Origin: Proteobacteria bacterium UBA7821
GTDB taxonomy: Bacteria; Pseudomonadota; Gammaproteobacteria; Comchoanobacterales; Comchoanobacteraceae
Direction of reading: 5' to 3'
Length of the DNA: 7,647 bases
Assembly: GCA_002480165.1 (NCBI GenBank)
Contig: DLBP01000036.1
Coordinates: 1-7,647, forward strand
Shown: piece after piece, positions 5,354-7,647 of the stretch
How the letters are laid out: every line of letters starts with the position of its first letter
How positions within the stretch are numbered: the first letter of the stretch is position 1
Notes under the pieces: model-generated
What the model saw: the letters and a program-made list of their open reading frames with translations, nothing else
Told to the model about the DNA's origin: nothing
The model's database searches: none
Position numbers and translations under genes: made by a program

Positions 5354-6823
5354 ATGTATAAAACTTTATCTGAGATCAAACAGGCACTTGAATCCAAAGC
5401 TGTTTCTTCGCTTGAACTCATCACCCACTATTTAGGGGTCATTCAACAGCTAAACCCCAGTCTCAATGCCATGATCAGTGTTCATGAGCAAGCCGCAATC
5501 GAAGCGGCTAAGCAGTGCGATCAGCTGCGAGCCAGTCGGTCAGCCGACACACTGCCGGCTTTGTGTGGTTTGCCTATTATCCACAAAGATATTTTTTGCA
5601 CCGTACAATCTAAAACAACCTGTGGCTCGCAAATGCTTGCCAACTTCGAGCCGCACTACGATGCCACCATCGTTAGCCGGCTGAGACAAGCAGGGATGAT
5701 TCAACTTGGCAATGCCAACATGGATGAGTTTGCTATGGGGTCGTCCAATGAGACCAGTTTCTTTGGACCATGCTACAACCCCTGGTCACTCAGTCATGTA
5801 CCAGGCGGATCCTCTGGCGGCTCTGCAGCGGCTGTGTCAGCTGGATTTTCACCCGTTGCTTCGGGCACTGATACCGGTGGCTCGATTCGTCAACCTGCTG
5901 CTTTTTGTGGCGTAACGGGTCTAAAACCAACCTACGGGACCTTGTCTCGATACGGGATGGTTGCCTTTGCATCTACATTAGATCAAGCAGGCTACTTCGC
6001 CAATGACATGAGGGACATTGCGCTTTTATTAGACCACAGTGCGGGGCAAGACCCAAACGATTCTACCACTAGGAATTATCCTGAGCCTAATGGCATTGCT
6101 GCCGAACAGGTCGGAGATAAACCGCTAACGATCGGTGTGCCAGCATTCATGTCGGATCACTCACTTCCAGCGGCGATTTCGCACGCGTTTGATGAGACGC
6201 TAGCCGTATTTAAGCGACTCGGCTACTCGGTTCAAACCGTCGAATTACCACACAGTCAGTACGCAGTGCCAACATACTACGTGATAGCACCCGCTGAATG
6301 CTCGTCAAACTTAGCTCGTTATGATGGTGTTAAGTACGGTTTTCGTTCGAGTAACAGTCACAACCTTGAGTCACTGTACGTCAACACACGAACTGAAGCC
6401 TTTGGCGAAGAAGTCAAACGGCGGATTCTACTCGGCACTTTTGCATTATCGAGTGGCTATTACGACGCCTACTACGAACAAGCTTCAAAAGTCAGAACTT
6501 TAATCAAGCGTGATTTTGAGCAAGCCTTCAACAACGTTGATCTAATTTTAACCCCAACAACGCCATCGACAGCATTCAAAGTTGGTGAAAAGACCAGTGA
6601 TCCCATAGCAATGTACCAATCGGATCTCTACACATTGCCAGCAAGCCTCGCCGGACTCCCAGCGGCCAGTTTTCCAGCTGGTTTTTCAGAGGGTTTACCA
6701 ATCGGCATGCATTTAGCCGCTAATCGGTGTATGGAGCGATACTTGATACAGTCTGTTGCCCGTTTTCAACAAGAAACTGACTGGCACCTAAAACAGCCTA
6801 ACATTGAGCGAGATACGCCATGA
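5354..6823 (+). CDS. gatA: Asp-tRNA(Asn)/Glu-tRNA(Gln) amidotransferase subunit A
   Basis: A 489-residue amidase that releases ammonia from glutamine for amidation of mischarged tRNA on GatB. The amidase-signature Ser-cisSer-Lys triad is complete: Lys78 in PIIHKDIFC, the cis-serine in PGGSSGGSAAA (150-160, probably Ser153), and the nucleophile Ser177 in DTGGSIRQP (173-181). Further family segments are GNANMDEFAMGSSNETS (119-135) and LKPTYGTLSRYGMVAFASTLDQ split over 190-211. Near the C-terminus, DLILTPTTPSTAF and LAGLPAASFPAGF match GatA as expected for binding glutamine. The length is normal (about 485). The ATG at 5354 has only a weak GAGA-like site upstream, so initiation is probably coupled to the gatC stop one base before. 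It overlaps gatB by the ATGA at 6820-6823. Confidence 0.97.
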   Translation: MYKTLSEIKQALESKAVSSLELITHYLGVIQQLNPSLNAMISVHEQAAIEAAKQCDQLRASRSADTLPALCGLPIIHKDIFCTVQSKTTCGSQMLANFEPHYDATIVSRLRQAGMIQLGNANMDEFAMGSSNETSFFGPCYNPWSLSHVPGGSSGGSAAAVSAGFSPVASGTDTGGSIRQPAAFCGVTGLKPTYGTLSRYGMVAFASTLDQAGYFANDMRDIALLLDHSAGQDPNDSTTRNYPEPNGIAAEQVGDKPLTIGVPAFMSDHSLPAAISHAFDETLAVFKRLGYSVQTVELPHSQYAVPTYYVIAPAECSSNLARYDGVKYGFRSSNSHNLESLYVNTRTEAFGEEVKRRILLGTFALSSGYYDAYYEQASKVRTLIKRDFEQAFNNVDLILTPTTPSTAFKVGEKTSDPIAMYQSDLYTLPASLAGLPAASFPAGFSEGLPIGMHLAANRCMERYLIQSVARFQQETDWHLKQPNIERDTP

Positions 6824-7647
6824 CTTATTACATTGATATCGGATTAGAAGTCCATGCACAACTAAAAACCACAACCAAGATGTTTTCCGATGGCCCCACG
6901 CTATTTGGCCAAGCACCCAATACCCAGGTCGCACCTGTTGACATGGGCATGCCGGGTACACTACCGATTATCAATGCTGCAGCCATCAAACAAGCCATTA
7001 TGTTTGGCCTCAGTTGCGGTGCAAGTATAAATCATTACTGTGAATTTGCTCGAAAAAGTTATTTCTATCCAGATTTGCCCAAAGGCTATCAAATCAGCCA
7101 GTTCAACTACCCGGTCGTTCAAGATGGCATCATTCACTACCTAAATGGCAAGGAACCTGGCCATGTTCGGATCCAACGCGCACACCTCGAAGAAGATGCG
7201 GCTAAGTCTATGCATAACACACTAGCAGCTAAGTCTTATATCGATCTCAACCGGTCAGGTCAACCGTTACTTGAAATCGTCACACATCCAGACATCCATT
7301 CAGCATCAAGCGCGATCGCATATCTAAAAACATTACACAACTTGGTTAGGTATCTGGGCATCTGTGATGGGAATATGCAAGAAGGCTCCTTTCGTTGCGA
7401 CGTTAATATCTCACTGCGAGCCAATACCGAACAACCACTCGGTCGGCGAGTTGAGGTCAAAAACCTCAATTCGTTTAAATTCATCGAGAAAGCCATTGAA
7501 CACGAATACACCAGGCAAAGTAAACTCATCGACCAACAACAACCCGTACAACAAGAAACCCGTTTATTTGACGAAGTATCGGGTACGACCAAGCCGCTTA
7601 GATCTAAAGAAGAAGCACCTGACTATCGTTATTTTCCTGACCCTGAT
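6820..7647 (+). CDS. gatB: Asp-tRNA(Asn)/Glu-tRNA(Gln) amidotransferase subunit B, 3' end missing
   Basis: The first 276 codons of the tRNA-binding kinase-like subunit, which phosphorylates the mischarged Glu or Asp on its tRNA and then amidates it with ammonia channelled from GatA. The frame stays open to the last base; the complete protein should be about 475 residues, so roughly the C-terminal 200, including the helical and tail domains, lie outside. Landmarks are IGLEVHAQL (7-15), RKSYFYPDLPKGYQISQ (78-94), HLEEDAAK (122-129), PLLEIVTHPD (149-158), MQEGSFRCDVNISLR (186-200) and KNLNSF (214-219), then DYRYFPDPD (268-276). His12, Glu125 and Glu152 fall at the positions I recall as metal ligands in the S. 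aureus enzyme. The ATG overlaps the gatA stop in the four bases ATGA, a sign of translational coupling. Confidence 0.97.
   Translation, partial: MTYYIDIGLEVHAQLKTTTKMFSDGPTLFGQAPNTQVAPVDMGMPGTLPIINAAAIKQAIMFGLSCGASINHYCEFARKSYFYPDLPKGYQISQFNYPVVQDGIIHYLNGKEPGHVRIQRAHLEEDAAKSMHNTLAAKSYIDLNRSGQPLLEIVTHPDIHSASSAIAYLKTLHNLVRYLGICDGNMQEGSFRCDVNISLRANTEQPLGRRVEVKNLNSFKFIEKAIEHEYTRQSKLIDQQQPVQQETRLFDEVSGTTKPLRSKEEAPDYRYFPDPD

Noticed and set aside
7260..7592. A 110-codon minus-strand open frame inside gatB
   Set aside because: It is opposite a highly conserved gatB frame and has no recognisable motif.

Overview
The window is a densely packed chromosomal segment, most likely from a gammaproteobacterium. 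The reasons are the back-to-back arrangement of mreBCD and gatCAB, which I recall from several gammaproteobacteria such as Pseudomonas, the close match of the MreB and GatB sequences to proteobacterial family members, and a tRNA-Glu nearly identical to the E. coli form. The base composition is moderate and slightly AT-leaning by eye. I cannot fix the genus; a Legionella/Coxiella/Thiotrichales-like lineage is only a guess.

Layout, left to right. Positions 1-67 are the 3' part of a tRNA-Glu(UUC) gene. Only 14 bases later a CPA1-type Na+/H+ antiporter gene begins (82-1362, +). It overlaps the next gene, an XRE-type repressor fused to an S24/LexA-like domain (1352-1951, +) in which the catalytic lysine seems to be replaced by arginine. 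This rightward block meets a leftward operon tail to tail with a 4-base overlap at 1948-1951. The leftward operon is mreB (4929-3853), mreC (3866-3036), mreD (3043-2546) and a lipoprotein lytic transglycosylase of the SLT family (2568-1948). All four genes overlap their neighbours by 8 to 23 bases. At 4930-5040 lies the only real intergenic region, with divergent promoters whose -35 elements overlap on opposite strands. From there gatC (5041-5352), gatA (5354-6823) and gatB (6820 to the window end, incomplete) run rightward.

How the genes work together. MreB, MreC and MreD form the rod-shape scaffold that guides lateral peptidoglycan synthesis, and the coupled lipoprotein transglycosylase would cleave glycan strands in the periplasm, so the leftward operon reads as a cell-wall elongation unit carrying its own hydrolase. 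GatCAB converts Glu-tRNA(Gln), and in some organisms Asp-tRNA(Asn), into the correctly amidated form. The antiporter and the LexA-like regulator may form a small unit that could be transcribed from the tRNA-Glu promoter.

I see no CRISPR array, insertion sequence, integrase, toxin-antitoxin pair or clearly new defence system. The unusual points are fine-scale: gene overlaps, shared promoter elements, a degenerate protease domain and an atypical last gene in the mre operon. There is no gene-free stretch longer than about 110 bases.
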